Source of the DNA: Candidatus Carbonibacillus altaicus
Lineage (GTDB): Bacteria; Bacillota; Bacilli; Thermicanales; DSM-22653
DNA length: 47,161 nucleotides
Assembly: GCA_003050645.1 (NCBI GenBank)
Contig: PEBX01000018.1
Coordinates: 1-47,161 of the forward strand
Reading direction: 5' to 3'
Of this stretch, positions 1-8,433 are shown in pieces. A program made the position numbers and the translations under genes. Numbering within the stretch: position 1 is the stretch's first letter; the number at the start of each line of letters is the position of its first letter. The notes beneath the pieces are model-generated. The model ran no database searches and had not been told where the DNA came from. It worked only from the letters and a program-made list of their open reading frames with translations.

Positions 1-283
1 TTCACTCCATGATACGATCATCTATGGCGGTACAGAGACAAAGATGTGGTATAAGCATCATTACGAAGCGGTGTATTGTATCGAAGGCGAGGGAGAAATC
101 GAAGATTTAAAGACGGGGGAAGTGCACGCCATCCAGCCTGGAACACTTTATGTCTTAGATCAGCATGATCCACATGTGTTAAGAGCTAAAAACGATATGC
201 GACTGGTGTGCGTCTTCAATCCACCGCTCACGGGTCAAGAAATTCACGATGCGGAGGGCGCTTATCCATTGTTGCAAGCTTAG
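1..283 (+). CDS. ectC: L-ectoine synthase EctC, 3' part only
   Basis: The reading frame is open from base 2 and ends with TAG at 281-283, so the 5' end lies outside the window. The visible 93 residues contain the cupin-type stretch typical of ectoine synthase: a [11 protein letters not shown]-like strand, then [19 protein letters not shown], then a [13 protein letters not shown] strand. EctC closes the ring of N-gamma-acetyl-diaminobutyrate to give the compatible solute ectoine in the cytoplasm. An ectD gene follows 125 bp downstream on the same strand, which fits the usual ectABC-ectD order. The C-terminal end looks complete. The stop codon is also the first three bases of a 19-bp tandem repeat. 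Identity is seen directly from conserved family strings; the start and the promoter cannot be seen. Confidence 0.93.
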   Translation, partial: SLHDTIIYGGTETKMWYKHHYEAVYCIEGEGEIEDLKTGEVHAIQPGTLYVLDQHDPHVLRAKNDMRLVCVFNPPLTGQEIHDAEGAYPLLQA

Positions 284-344
284 CACAGGCACACAAGTTT
301 AGCACAGGCACACAAGTTTAGCACAGGCACACAAGTTTAGCACA
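281..344. repeat. 19-bp tandem repeat, 3.4 copies, between ectC and ectD
   Basis: Three perfect copies of the 19-bp unit TAGCACAGGCACACAAGTT lie at 281-299, 300-318 and 319-337, followed by a 7-base partial copy. The first copy begins with the ectC stop codon. There is no spacer variation, so this is a tandem duplication and not a CRISPR. It fills almost half of the ectC-ectD spacer. It is one of several unrelated short tandem repeats in this window. Confidence 0.95.
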
Positions 345-408
345 TGGTAGGAAGCGTCTGCGGGTTTGATCATTTCTATCCTTTTAAATGATTAAGGAGG
401 CATGTGTG

Positions 409-1296
409 ATGTCCCAAACTACAAGTCTAGAGCAAGATCTTTATCCTTCCCGTATTCAGGATCGACCCCAATGGATTCCGCGACATGATCCGGTTGTCTA
501 TGGAACGGTCGATGACGGTCCACTCGATCAAGGACAACTTCATTTCTATGAAAAAAATGGTTATCTCCTTTTTGAGAGTCTGTTTAGTGCCGGGGAAGTT
601 GAAAGGATGCGCGAAGCATTGCGGCAGGCATGGAACGCGTATAAGACGTCGGATGAAGATTACGTCGTGCGTGAACCCAACAGTGATACGATTCGTTCCA
701 TATTTCGCGTTCACAAAAACAACCCCGTGTTTCGCGAAATAGCTTACGATGATCGGATTGTATCACGGGTGCGGCAGATTTTAGGAAGCGATGTCATGAT
801 TCATCAATCGCGTATAAACTATAAAAGTGGCTTCCATGGCAAAGAGTTTTACTGGCATTCAGATTTTGAGACATGGCATGTCGAAGATGGGATGCCCCGT
901 ATGCGCGCCTTGAGTGTTTCCATCGCGCTGGAAGACAATTATCCCTTTAATGGACCGTTGATGCTGATTCCTGGTTCACACCATGTCTTTATTAGCTGTG
1001 TCGGTAAAACACCGGAAGCACATTATAAAACTTCTTTAAAAAAGCAAATGTATGGTGTCCCTGACGAAGAAAGTTTGAGACGGCTTGTACAAGAACACGG
1101 CATTGATACGGCGCTCGGGAACGCCGGTTCAGTGCTTTTCTTCGATGCGAACATCATGCACGGGTCTAACGGGAATATTACACCGTTTCCCCGGAGCAAT
1201 GTTTTTATCGTGTATAACAGTGTAGACAATCGTCTGGTTCAACCTTTTTCTGGTCTTGAACGGCGACCTGTATACCTCGCTGAACGCGATGATTAA
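409..1296 (+). CDS. ectD: ectoine hydroxylase EctD
   Basis: EctD is a cytoplasmic Fe(II)/2-oxoglutarate dioxygenase that converts ectoine to 5-hydroxyectoine. The 295-residue protein has the family signature FYWHSDFETWHVEDGMP around residues 148-163. Visible iron ligands are H150, D152 and H251 (FFDANIMHGS), and R262 in FPRSN is placed to bind 2-oxoglutarate. The length matches the family (about 300). The start is ATG at 409 because a perfect AAGGAGG sits at 394-400, 8 bases upstream; an in-frame ATG at 388 lies before that site and is less likely. The gene follows ectC and is closed by a strong terminator, so it is probably the last gene of the ect operon. Hydroxyectoine production suggests osmotic and heat or desiccation stress protection. 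Confidence 0.95.
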   Translation: MSQTTSLEQDLYPSRIQDRPQWIPRHDPVVYGTVDDGPLDQGQLHFYEKNGYLLFESLFSAGEVERMREALRQAWNAYKTSDEDYVVREPNSDTIRSIFRVHKNNPVFREIAYDDRIVSRVRQILGSDVMIHQSRINYKSGFHGKEFYWHSDFETWHVEDGMPRMRALSVSIALEDNYPFNGPLMLIPGSHHVFISCVGKTPEAHYKTSLKKQMYGVPDEESLRRLVQEHGIDTALGNAGSVLFFDANIMHGSNGNITPFPRSNVFIVYNSVDNRLVQPFSGLERRPVYLAERDD

Positions 1297-1310
1297 CGCA
1301 TGCACACCGG

Positions 1311-1345
1311 TCCCAAGACAAGAACTTGTCTTGGGATCTCTTTTT
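1311..1345 (+). terminator. Rho-independent terminator of the ect operon
   Basis: A perfect 12-bp stem (TCCCAAGACAAG pairing with CTTGTCTTGGGA) with a loop of only AA is followed by TCTCTTTTT. It starts 15 bases after the ectD stop codon. Confidence 0.9.
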
Positions 1346-1457
1346 GTCATTGACAAATGAGGTGCACTTTTCTAGACTGAAGTTAGCTTCAGCTGAGGCA
1401 TCGCATCATGATCGATAGAGAAGATCCTTATGAGCGCTCAGCAATAGAAATGAAGAT

Positions 1458-1567
1458 CAGAAACAGAAAAGAAGAAGGCCAGAAACAGAAAAGAAGAAGG
1501 ACAGAAACAGAAATGAAGAAGGGCAGAAACAGAAATGAAGAAGGGCAGAAACAGAAAAGAAGAAGGG
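1458..1567. repeat. 22-bp purine-rich tandem repeat, 5 copies, upstream of sppA
   Basis: Five copies of a 22-bp unit of the form CAGAAACAGAAAAGAAGAAGG plus one variable base lie at 1458-1479, 1480-1501, 1502-1523, 1524-1545 and 1546-1567. Copies 3 and 4 carry a T in place of one A. The array is almost pure purine on the plus strand and ends 13 bases before the sppA start, so it forms most of the mRNA leader and carries many GAAGG ribosome-site-like motifs. Twenty-two is not a multiple of three, which argues against it being coding. The rest of the 284-bp spacer shows no other clear element. Confidence 0.93.
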
Positions 1568-1580
1568 AAGGAAGCAAAGG

Positions 1581-2585
1581 ATGCAGAGAAACCAAGTGCT
1601 GGCGCTCGTCATCATCGGAGCACTGGTCGTCGTTTCAGTGATCGCAAGCAATCTATTGACGCTCGATGACCGTTCGATGACCATATCCGAAGGGACGTTA
1701 CCACCGCTTCAAGAAGTGACGCTGGACGGCAAAGGATTACATAAGATCGTTGTGATACCGATCCAGGGCGTGATCGATGATACCTCGACGGACAGCCTCG
1801 ATGTGTTCGGGGCGTCTCAGTTTTCCCTGGCTACGATTGAGCGCGCTTTAAAACAGGCGGAAAAAGATGACGCTGTAAAAGCAATGATTCTTAAAGTCGA
1901 CAGTCCCGGTGGTTCAGTCGTTGTCTCGGATGCACTGTATCGTGCCATTCTTCGTTTTAAAGAACAGAGTGGGAAACCAGTTGTGGTCAGCATGGGTACG
2001 GTCGCAGCATCTGGAGGATATTATATTTCTTTGGCTGCTGATAAAATCATTGCTTATCCGGATACGCTCACGGGAAGCATCGGTGTCATTATGACACTCC
2101 CCAATTACGGTACACTTGCCAAAACGATCGGTTACGAAGAAGTTGTCTTTAAAAGCGGTCCTTTAAAAGATATGGGCGATCCCTTGCAACCGGTGACGGA
2201 AGAAGCACGGCAAGCTTTTCAAAGCATTATCGACGAGACGTTTACGCACTTTGTCAGTCTTGTCAGCGAAAGAAGACAGATGCCTCTCCAAGAGGTGATG
2301 GATAAAGCGACGGGGGCTGTCTATACAGGGTCACAGGCGCTTCGCTTTGGTCTCGTTGACGATCTCGGAGACTTTGAGCGCGCTGTGAAAGAGGCGAAAA
2401 GTCTGGCAAAGATCGATGAAGCGCGTCTCGTTGAGTATCGTGAAAAGAAGAAAAGCACTTTTTTACTGGACTGGTTAGAAAGTCATAAAGCACCCTATGA
2501 TGAGCCGCTCAGTCGTCTGGCCAATGGTTTAGAAAAATTGTTGGCTCAAGAGCGCACGCCGAAGCTTTGGTTCATTTGGCGTTAA
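1581..2585 (+). CDS. sppA: signal peptide peptidase SppA
   Basis: SppA is a membrane-anchored serine protease that degrades signal peptides left in the membrane after secretion. The 334-residue protein has an N-terminal transmembrane segment (about residues 6-26) and one peptidase S49 domain. The Ser/Lys dyad is visible: S144 in GTVAASGGYY and K196 in SGPLKDMGDP, as in the Bacillus subtilis short-form enzyme. The length matches the Bacillus form and not the doubled E. coli form. ATG at 1581 is chosen; upstream is a run of AAGG-type sequence that overlaps the end of a purine-rich tandem repeat. An RDD membrane protein gene follows 76 bp downstream, the same pair order as sppA-yteJ in B. subtilis, which supports an operon. 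Confidence 0.93.
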   Translation: MQRNQVLALVIIGALVVVSVIASNLLTLDDRSMTISEGTLPPLQEVTLDGKGLHKIVVIPIQGVIDDTSTDSLDVFGASQFSLATIERALKQAEKDDAVKAMILKVDSPGGSVVVSDALYRAILRFKEQSGKPVVVSMGTVAASGGYYISLAADKIIAYPDTLTGSIGVIMTLPNYGTLAKTIGYEEVVFKSGPLKDMGDPLQPVTEEARQAFQSIIDETFTHFVSLVSERRQMPLQEVMDKATGAVYTGSQALRFGLVDDLGDFERAVKEAKSLAKIDEARLVEYREKKKSTFLLDWLESHKAPYDEPLSRLANGLEKLLAQERTPKLWFIWR

Positions 2586-2661
2586 GGTAAGGTGACACTA
2601 TGTATGCGTTCCGATTCATTTGGACATATGAGCGAGACAACATTTGAAGGAGTTGGCGGGG

Positions 2662-3135
2662 ATGGCGCGTTTGGCTGGTTTTTGGGTGCGTTTGTTTGCC
2701 TACCTCATTGACTGGTTTGTCCTACAGGCCGCTGGGAACATTTTTTTTACATGGCTGGTGCCGGATACTTTTACGATGGTCGTTCTCTGGTTTGTGCTCA
2801 TCCTGAGCTATTTTATCTTGATGACGTATGTTTTTGGGCAGACGCTTGGGAAAATGGTGATGGGCATACGCGTGGAGATGTCTGATGGAAAAGAACGATC
2901 GTTTGGAGCGGTCGTTTTGAGAGAGACGATCGGGCGCGCGGCATCGCTCATCTTTTTTGGATTTGGTTACTGGATGATTGTTTTTGATAAGAAAAAAAGG
3001 GCCATGCATGATCGTATTGCGGAAACCGTGGTGACGATTGTTCCTGTTTCCAAACGTTCACATGATGGGCAGAAGGATACAGATGATGCGGCAGGGAAAC
3101 ATCATCCCACCTCTACGTCTACCTCTATGGCGTAA
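2662..3135 (+). CDS. RDD family membrane protein, YteJ-like
   Basis: A 157-residue protein with the RDD pattern: arginine in the first helix region (GFWVRLFAYLIDWF), and aspartate pairs near the end (FDKKKRAMHDRIAETVV). Three to four hydrophobic segments span about residues 10-30, 34-58 and 90-110. The start is ATG at 2662, because AAGGAG at 2647-2652 lies 9 bases upstream; a TTG codon at 2644 precedes that site and is unlikely. It directly follows sppA, as yteJ does in B. subtilis, where the pair influences SppA activity and lantibiotic resistance. The specific role here is inferred only from this position. The tail is a Ser/Thr/His-rich stretch of low complexity with a small repeated codon pattern. 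Confidence 0.85.
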   Translation: MARLAGFWVRLFAYLIDWFVLQAAGNIFFTWLVPDTFTMVVLWFVLILSYFILMTYVFGQTLGKMVMGIRVEMSDGKERSFGAVVLRETIGRAASLIFFGFGYWMIVFDKKKRAMHDRIAETVVTIVPVSKRSHDGQKDTDDAAGKHHPTSTSTSMA

Positions 3136-3204
3136 TACTTTTTTGGTAAAATATTATTTGGTCTAATACTGCTCTCGCTTACTATACTTACTATCTCTTA
3201 AGTC

Positions 3205-3248
3205 TAAACCCTCTCGAGCCTAAACCCTCTCGAGCCTAAACCCTCTCT
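3205..3248. repeat. 16-bp tandem repeat, 2.75 copies
   Basis: The unit CTAAACCCTCTCGAGC lies at 3205-3220 and 3221-3236, with a 12-base partial copy at 3237-3248. It is in the 307-bp spacer between the RDD gene and the permease. The remainder of that spacer is AT-rich; no clear terminator or promoter was recognised in it. Confidence 0.92.
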
Positions 3249-3442
3249 AAGCGTCTGTCCGTCGAAACGTTTTTAGCAAATATTTATCCACTGTAATTGA
3301 GTAAATAGCAGTTTAATCTTCATGAAATCAGTTTTTTTGTATAAATAATCACTAGTTTAAATCCGTCGAACAGACTTTTAGCTTGATATTTTTTTAGCCC
3401 GAGGTTTTTGCAAGGATGTATCACGAGAAGGGAGAACCTTAC

Positions 3443-5326
3443 ATGCCGTCCATTGGACCTTGGGGCTGGATCGCCTTAGCACTGATTCTCTTTACCGTCA
3501 TCATGGTCATATTGGCCCGCCAAAATGGGATTACTTATCAAAAAGGGGGTCGCGTATACGTCGGGTTTATCGGTATTTCAGCGATCGCCATGATGGATCT
3601 ACTGGCGTCCGTTTTCTACGGTCCCGGGGAAGCGTTCCGTTACATCGGTTACGATGCCATGTTTTTCCTGGTCTTTACTTCGATATTGATCGCCATGTAT
3701 GCTTTTTCCATGACAGAGATTGCCGAGGTGCTGGAAGGGCTGGGGCATAAAGGCGGCGGTGTGTATACGATGACATATCTCGTATTCGGGCGCACACTCT
3801 CCATGATCGCCGTCGCCTCGATTCTCGTCGACTATATCAACATGGCAGCTTTATCGGCGATCAGCGCCGTTGAAAACTTCTCTGCAGTCATTCCCATCTG
3901 GGAACCGATGAAAGTCCCGCTTGAACTTTTTATCGTCTGGTTTCTTGCCTTTTTAAATCTTATCGGCATACGCGCCAGCGTCTGGACGACGTTTGCCGTC
4001 TTTATGTTTCTGGGTTACGCGCTCGTTGCTGCGGCGACGCTGGGGATTGCAACGCTCAATACGGAGGTCTTAAACCGCATCGGGGAAGGGCTCTTTGGAC
4101 CGATCGCGTCCATGGCGAAGGAGAGCTTCGCCCACACCTTAGGCTTCCTGGTGATCGGCGTGGGATCGACGATTCTGGCCTACTCCGGCATCGAAACCGT
4201 CCTGCAAACGCAAAAAATCGTGGAAAACTGGCGCACGATTCGAAAGGCATATATTTTCCTCGTCGGGTTAAACGGTGTGCTTATCCCGACCGTCGGTATT
4301 CTCGCTATTGCCCACGTTCCCAACCCAGGTCAGCACGTCGAGGGGCTCGTCGCTTATTTTGCGCTCACCGTCGGCGGAGAATGGATGGGGATCGTGATGG
4401 TCCTTGCCGCTGCGTTTGCCCTCGCTTTTGCCATGAACACGGCTTTTGTTGGGGGGACGGAACTGATTACAGTCATCGCTGAACGCTATGGACTGACGTT
4501 TTTACTGAAGACGAACCGCGTCGGTGTGCATTACATCATCATTCTCTTTATGGCGCTTACGTTTACGGCGCTTATTCTCATCACCCAAGGCTCAGCCACG
4601 CTCGTCTCTGACATGTTTGCCATCGGGCTTTTGGCCAGTTTTGTTTTAAACCTGATCGCTCTCGTCACGTATCGTGTCAACGAGGGATACTCCCGGATGA
4701 AAGGGTACCGCACGAGTACGATTAAAAATGTGTTTTTAATCATCGCTTTTTTTGCAGCGTTTGTCTACGTTGCCGCCAACAAACTGCACGGAACGGCGCT
4801 TTGGGCCGGAGCCTCGATTTTTATGATCGGTCTCGGGCTTCTGGCAGCTCGCTTTTTTTCCGATCCGGATGCCCAGTATGAACGAAGCTATCAGACGATG
4901 GACGATCTTTTAAAGTTTGTTAAAAGCCTCTCCGGCGACATACTTAACGTGCGCTTCGCGAGGCCGCGTGAACACGTACCAGAGAGCGATGATACCGTCT
5001 ATGTAACACTTTCGCTCCTCAGATTGCAACCGCCACGGCGCAAATCGCCTTCGCACTTTATTTTGCCGTATTCTTCGATGTGGGGAGCGGTGCATGAGAT
5101 GGAGGCGGTCATCGGCAAATTGAAAGATGCACTTCCCGACAAAAAGCTTATCGTTCATTTCGGCTGGCCGCTTTCTTCCTGGTGGGAACGCCTTTCCATG
5201 GGGCTTGTGGTACACCGATTGATCATGCTCCCCAAACGCTATCCAGATCTGGAGTACCATATCGATTATTACCCGGGGACGTCGCGGCGGCTTAAGAAAC
5301 GGGCACAGAGAAAACAGTTAGAGTGA
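3443..5326 (+). CDS. APC superfamily amino acid permease-like transporter
   Basis: A 627-residue integral membrane protein with about 12 hydrophobic helices over residues 1-480 and a soluble C-terminal tail of about 130 residues. The first helices carry the pattern of the amino acid/polyamine/organocation superfamily, with small residues around YVGFIGISAIAMMDLLAS and a conserved EIAEVLEGLGHKGGGVY loop. The start is ATG at 3443 because AAGGGAG lies at 3428-3434; an ATG at 3416 precedes that site. It stands alone on the plus strand and is convergent with the NhaA-like gene. The substrate cannot be named from the sequence. The long basic cytoplasmic tail resembles those of some KUP/APC transporters and may be regulatory (inference). 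Confidence 0.8.
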   Translation: MPSIGPWGWIALALILFTVIMVILARQNGITYQKGGRVYVGFIGISAIAMMDLLASVFYGPGEAFRYIGYDAMFFLVFTSILIAMYAFSMTEIAEVLEGLGHKGGGVYTMTYLVFGRTLSMIAVASILVDYINMAALSAISAVENFSAVIPIWEPMKVPLELFIVWFLAFLNLIGIRASVWTTFAVFMFLGYALVAAATLGIATLNTEVLNRIGEGLFGPIASMAKESFAHTLGFLVIGVGSTILAYSGIETVLQTQKIVENWRTIRKAYIFLVGLNGVLIPTVGILAIAHVPNPGQHVEGLVAYFALTVGGEWMGIVMVLAAAFALAFAMNTAFVGGTELITVIAERYGLTFLLKTNRVGVHYIIILFMALTFTALILITQGSATLVSDMFAIGLLASFVLNLIALVTYRVNEGYSRMKGYRTSTIKNVFLIIAFFAAFVYVAANKLHGTALWAGASIFMIGLGLLAARFFSDPDAQYERSYQTMDDLLKFVKSLSGDILNVRFARPREHVPESDDTVYVTLSLLRLQPPRRKSPSHFILPYSSMWGAVHEMEAVIGKLKDALPDKKLIVHFGWPLSSWWERLSMGLVVHRLIMLPKRYPDLEYHIDYYPGTSRRLKKRAQRKQLE

Positions 5327-5377
5327 TAAATAGAACGATAAACTTTCTGGTATAAATGGGACAACCATGTCAGGAAC

Positions 5378-6676
5378 TTATCGCTTTTCTTCGTCGGTAC
5401 GTTTGTTAAGCCGTGCCAGCACGATTACAGGAAGGCCGTTGAGAAGCGAGAAAAGTGCACCGAGTTTGGCCTCATTCTGTAGTGCGCCGGGAGGGAAGGC
5501 CGCCTCGGCCATAAAAAGCGATACAGTGAGCCCCACACTTGCACTCATCGCTGTCAAGAGCTGGGCCTGTCGGCTGAATCCTACCGCCCGTAAAAAGTGC
5601 AGCTTTTCGGTGAGACGCATCGTCGTATAAATACCGAGTGTTTTTCCGGCAAAAAGCGAGAATAAAATGATCCAAGTGAGTGTGCCGGGTTGGCCCAGCG
5701 GGACACCGGCATTGGTCAGCCCGAAAAAGAAAAGACCGTAGTCGACCCAAGGTGAAACGGCATGTTCAAAACGAACGAGCGGGCTTGGTTTAGGATTTTT
5801 GACACGAGACGTTCGTTCGGAAGGGGAGGGGGATTCCGAAGAAGTCTCCGATGCAAGTAGCGCATTTTCACGCATTCCGGACACACTCGATAGAAAAGGA
5901 ATAAGCGGCACGAGCGCAAGTGCCGGATGGAGGTGGGCAAAATAGAGTCCCAGCCAGCTTATCACACCGGCGCTCGTAAAGACCAAAAAAGGTTGGTGAG
6001 GTAGTATTTTTTTTCCTAGCGCGCCCCAGAGGATGGCCAGCGCGACCAGAAGGAGCGCCGGCATGTTGGGTGCGTCAGCATGGCTATAAAATAGAGCGAT
6101 CACGAGCATCCCAAATATGTCATCGCCGAGCGCGAGCAGTAGGAGAAAACTGATCGCCGGATGGTTTTTTCCGAGTGCGAGACGCAGGATGAGCCAGGCG
6201 ACCGTGATATCGGTTGCTGTCACGATTCCGAAGCCTTTCGTCATCTCCGGTGTACCCCAGATGAAGACGGAAAGCAGGAATAAAATAGCAGGGACGATAA
6301 CGCCGGCCATCATCGCCAAAAACGGGTTAAACGTATGCCAGGCGACATCCCGTACTGACTCAAAGGCTTGAAATGTGCGGACGATATGGGTCATGGCCAA
6401 GGCGAAGAAAAACGTCATGAATCCGTCATTCACGACCCGGACGAGGCTCGGACAGGGGATGGGGAGAGGGAGATCAAAACCCAAACTAAAACTAAGACCA
6501 AGACAAGGAGACTCAACGACGCGTGCATACAATTCGGGGGATACCGCATAAAACGTAAGGCCAGCTAAAATCCCGAAAAAAAGCGGCAGGGCAAAATCCC
6601 GCGCGCGCCGGTCGAAAAGCTTTATGAGCTTAAGGAATGAAAGTTGGCGATTAGAGGAGGAGTGTGCTTGTCTCAT
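5378..6676 (-). CDS. nhaA: Na+/H+ antiporter, NhaA family
   Basis: NhaA antiporters exchange sodium for protons across the cytoplasmic membrane and serve in salt and alkaline pH tolerance. The 432-residue protein has about 12 hydrophobic segments. The family hallmarks are present: T-A-T-D-I-T with D156 and A-L-G-D-D with D185/D186, the same 29-30 residue spacing as D133 and D163/D164 in E. coli NhaA. It differs from the usual form in an insert of about 25 residues after the first helix (near residues 50-80), encoded by low-complexity DNA at about 6440-6520, and in a charged loop near residue 280. The start at 6676 has only a weak AAGG upstream. It is convergent with the permease, only 51 bp apart. 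With the ectoine genes it points to a salt-adapted host. Confidence 0.85.
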   Translation of the reverse strand: MRQAHSSSNRQLSFLKLIKLFDRRARDFALPLFFGILAGLTFYAVSPELYARVVESPCLGLSFSLGFDLPLPIPCPSLVRVVNDGFMTFFFALAMTHIVRTFQAFESVRDVAWHTFNPFLAMMAGVIVPAILFLLSVFIWGTPEMTKGFGIVTATDITVAWLILRLALGKNHPAISFLLLLALGDDIFGMLVIALFYSHADAPNMPALLLVALAILWGALGKKILPHQPFLVFTSAGVISWLGLYFAHLHPALALVPLIPFLSSVSGMRENALLASETSSESPSPSERTSRVKNPKPSPLVRFEHAVSPWVDYGLFFFGLTNAGVPLGQPGTLTWIILFSLFAGKTLGIYTTMRLTEKLHFLRAVGFSRQAQLLTAMSASVGLTVSLFMAEAAFPPGALQNEAKLGALFSLLNGLPVIVLARLNKRTDEEKR

Positions 6677-6827
6677 TATGCTAATTCTACCTTATGGTAT
6701 AGATTTAAGTGCATATATATACAAATTAACCTTTAATATATATTAAAAAAGAGATAATCCATCTTCAGATGCTTAAAAAAGATTTATAAGACCGATTAAG
6801 TCTAATTAAGTATAACAAATGAAGATC

Positions 6828-7529
6828 TTACTTGGCAAGGTTGTGCGCGATACACCCATTTTTTACTTCTAAACGGTGTTGGCACAGACGATGGACGGTC
6901 TCGGCATCATGAGATACCATGAGTATGGTCGTTCCCTTTTCATGTAAGTCTTTTAAAAGCTGAATAATATGTTCTTTTAAGTTTACATCGAGGCTTGCGG
7001 TTGGTTCATCCAATAAAAGAAGCTGAGGTCGGGTAATCAGGGCGCGGGCGATGTTAACGAGGAGCTTTTCTCCACCGGAGAAGAAACGAGGGTCACCTTC
7101 CCAGAGTGATTCTGGTAAGCCGACATAAGCAAGAATCTTTTTGGCTTCTTGGCGCGCCTCAAGGTATCCTATGCCGCTTGCTACAAGCCGTTCGGCGACG
7201 GTTAAGCGTGCTTCCGTACGAGGAATCGTTTGTAAAAATTGACTGACATAACCGATCTCCGTTCGTCTTAAAATGATCATCTGGTAGGGATCCAGTTGCA
7301 CAACATCAACTTTCCCAAAACGTTTAGAATTGAAATAAATAGAACCGGCATCGATTCGATACGTACCGTAAATGCTGCGCAAGATGGTTGACTTTCCGCT
7401 TCCGCTGGGGCCGGTTAGGCAAGCAAACGTCCCTTGGTTTACATGAAACTGAACGTCGTGCAGTACATTTAAAACTTTGTTTTGTTCGTATAAGACAAAT
7501 GATTTTTTAACATGGTGAAGTGAGAGCAT
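6828..7529 (-). CDS. phnL: C-P lyase system ATP-binding protein PhnL
   Basis: PhnL is an ABC-type ATPase needed, with PhnG, PhnH and PhnI, to form ribose 1-phosphonate triphosphate; it is not the transport ATPase. The 233-residue protein has Walker A GPSGSGKST at residues 40-48, a PhnL-like IGYVSQFLQTIPR Q-loop near residue 93, a signature FSGGE (in place of LSGGQ) and Walker B LLLLDEPTASLD. The start at 7529 is supported by homology to the PhnL N terminus; AAAGGAGAAAAAACCC lies just upstream on the minus strand. It is the last gene of the minus-strand phn cluster, 183 bp behind a hexapeptide transferase; a tandem repeat lies in that gap. No strong terminator was found after it. Confidence 0.9.
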   Translation of the reverse strand: MLSLHHVKKSFVLYEQNKVLNVLHDVQFHVNQGTFACLTGPSGSGKSTILRSIYGTYRIDAGSIYFNSKRFGKVDVVQLDPYQMIILRRTEIGYVSQFLQTIPRTEARLTVAERLVASGIGYLEARQEAKKILAYVGLPESLWEGDPRFFSGGEKLLVNIARALITRPQLLLLDEPTASLDVNLKEHIIQLLKDLHEKGTTILMVSHDAETVHRLCQHRLEVKNGCIAHNLAK

Positions 7530-7617
7530 GGGTTTTTTCTCCTTTGAAAATGGGATCGTTGATAAACAGCGAGTATTTATGGAATGGATGAATCATATGA
7601 TTAAGTTTGGAATGTAT

Positions 7618-7680
7618 GATGAACATATTGTGTGTGACGAACATATTGTGTGTGATGAACATGTTGTGTGTGATGACATG
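7618..7680. repeat. 18-bp tandem repeat, 3.5 copies, between the transferase gene and phnL
   Basis: Units GATGAACATATTGTGTGT, GACGAACATATTGTGTGT and GATGAACATGTTGTGTGT lie at 7618-7635, 7636-7653 and 7654-7671, with a partial copy to 7680. It lies in the 183-bp spacer inside the minus-strand phn operon. A plus-strand reading frame through it is an artefact of the repeat length. Confidence 0.9.
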
Positions 7681-7712
7681 TCGAGGGTGATGAATATAGT
7701 ATGTTGTATGTT

Positions 7713-8324
7713 TTAAACATCGTATCGCTCGACAAACGTTTCGACGTTTCCGGCGAGGTCATCGATGCGTTCACGAATACGGTCGTGCGGCCAATCCCAC
7801 CAGCGAATTCGCTCCAGAGCTTCGACGATTTCTTCAGAAAAACGCATGCGCAAAGGCCGCGCGGGTACGCCAACGACGACGGTATAAGGCGCGACATCTC
7901 GCGTTACAATCGCTCCGCTGCCGACGACGGCCCCATTTCCGACGGTGACCCCGGGCATGATGATGGCCCCGTGACCGATCCACGTATCATGACCGATCGT
8001 AGCAACTTGAGCGCGACGCCAGGAAAAAAATGCTTCGTCATCTTTTTCCCCGACACCGTATAGACGGCGTCTGTAGGTGATATGGTGAAGTGTCGGTCTT
8101 TCTACAGGATGGGCCGTAGGTCCGATGCGCACCATGGCGGCGATATTAGAAAATTTACCGATTCGTGCATGTTGAACGATACAGTATGGTCCGGTGTAAC
8201 TGTAATCACCGAGCTCAACATACTCCAATGTGTTATATGGGCCGACTTCTGAGAACGGTCCGAGTTTGGTTTCGATGAGCTGACTCCTCTCACCGATCAA
8301 CGGTGTTTCATGAAGGCGCTTCAT
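7713..8324 (-). CDS. phosphonate-cluster hexapeptide-repeat transferase
   Basis: A 203-residue left-handed beta-helix acyltransferase of the DapH/GlmU/xenobiotic acetyltransferase type. Imperfect hexapeptide repeats run through residues 20-60 and 105-150 (for example IGHGAIIMPGVTVGNGAVVG and SGAIVTRDVAPY). Family members inside phn operons form a known subgroup linked to phosphonate metabolism. The acceptor is unknown; N- or O-acetylation of an aminoalkylphosphonate or of a pathway intermediate is an inference. The start at 8324 has AAGGAGAGAAGAAC just upstream on the minus strand. It lies between phnM and phnL and is part of the same run of minus-strand genes. PhnO itself is a GNAT-fold enzyme, so this is a different fold that may fill a similar place. 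Confidence 0.87.
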   Translation of the reverse strand: MKRLHETPLIGERSQLIETKLGPFSEVGPYNTLEYVELGDYSYTGPYCIVQHARIGKFSNIAAMVRIGPTAHPVERPTLHHITYRRRLYGVGEKDDEAFFSWRRAQVATIGHDTWIGHGAIIMPGVTVGNGAVVGSGAIVTRDVAPYTVVVGVPARPLRMRFSEEIVEALERIRWWDWPHDRIRERIDDLAGNVETFVERYDV

Positions 8325-8433
8325 AAAGTTCTTCTCTCCTTATCTTTTTGAATTGCCTTGAGCGCGTTGCGATGATATTGGGCAAGCAATTTTTCACGTT
8401 TTTTCACAGTGTTTCGCAGTGCTTTTGTCGTCT

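Noticed and set aside
281-344. Regular repeats that could suggest a CRISPR array
   Set aside because: Units follow each other directly with no unique spacers, here and in the other arrays of the window; they are simple tandem duplications.
2600-2647. Fifteen-codon frame between sppA and the RDD gene, with AAGGTGA upstream
   Set aside because: Too short and without distinctive composition; its stop touches the ribosome site of the next gene, so coupling is possible, but no evidence beyond that.
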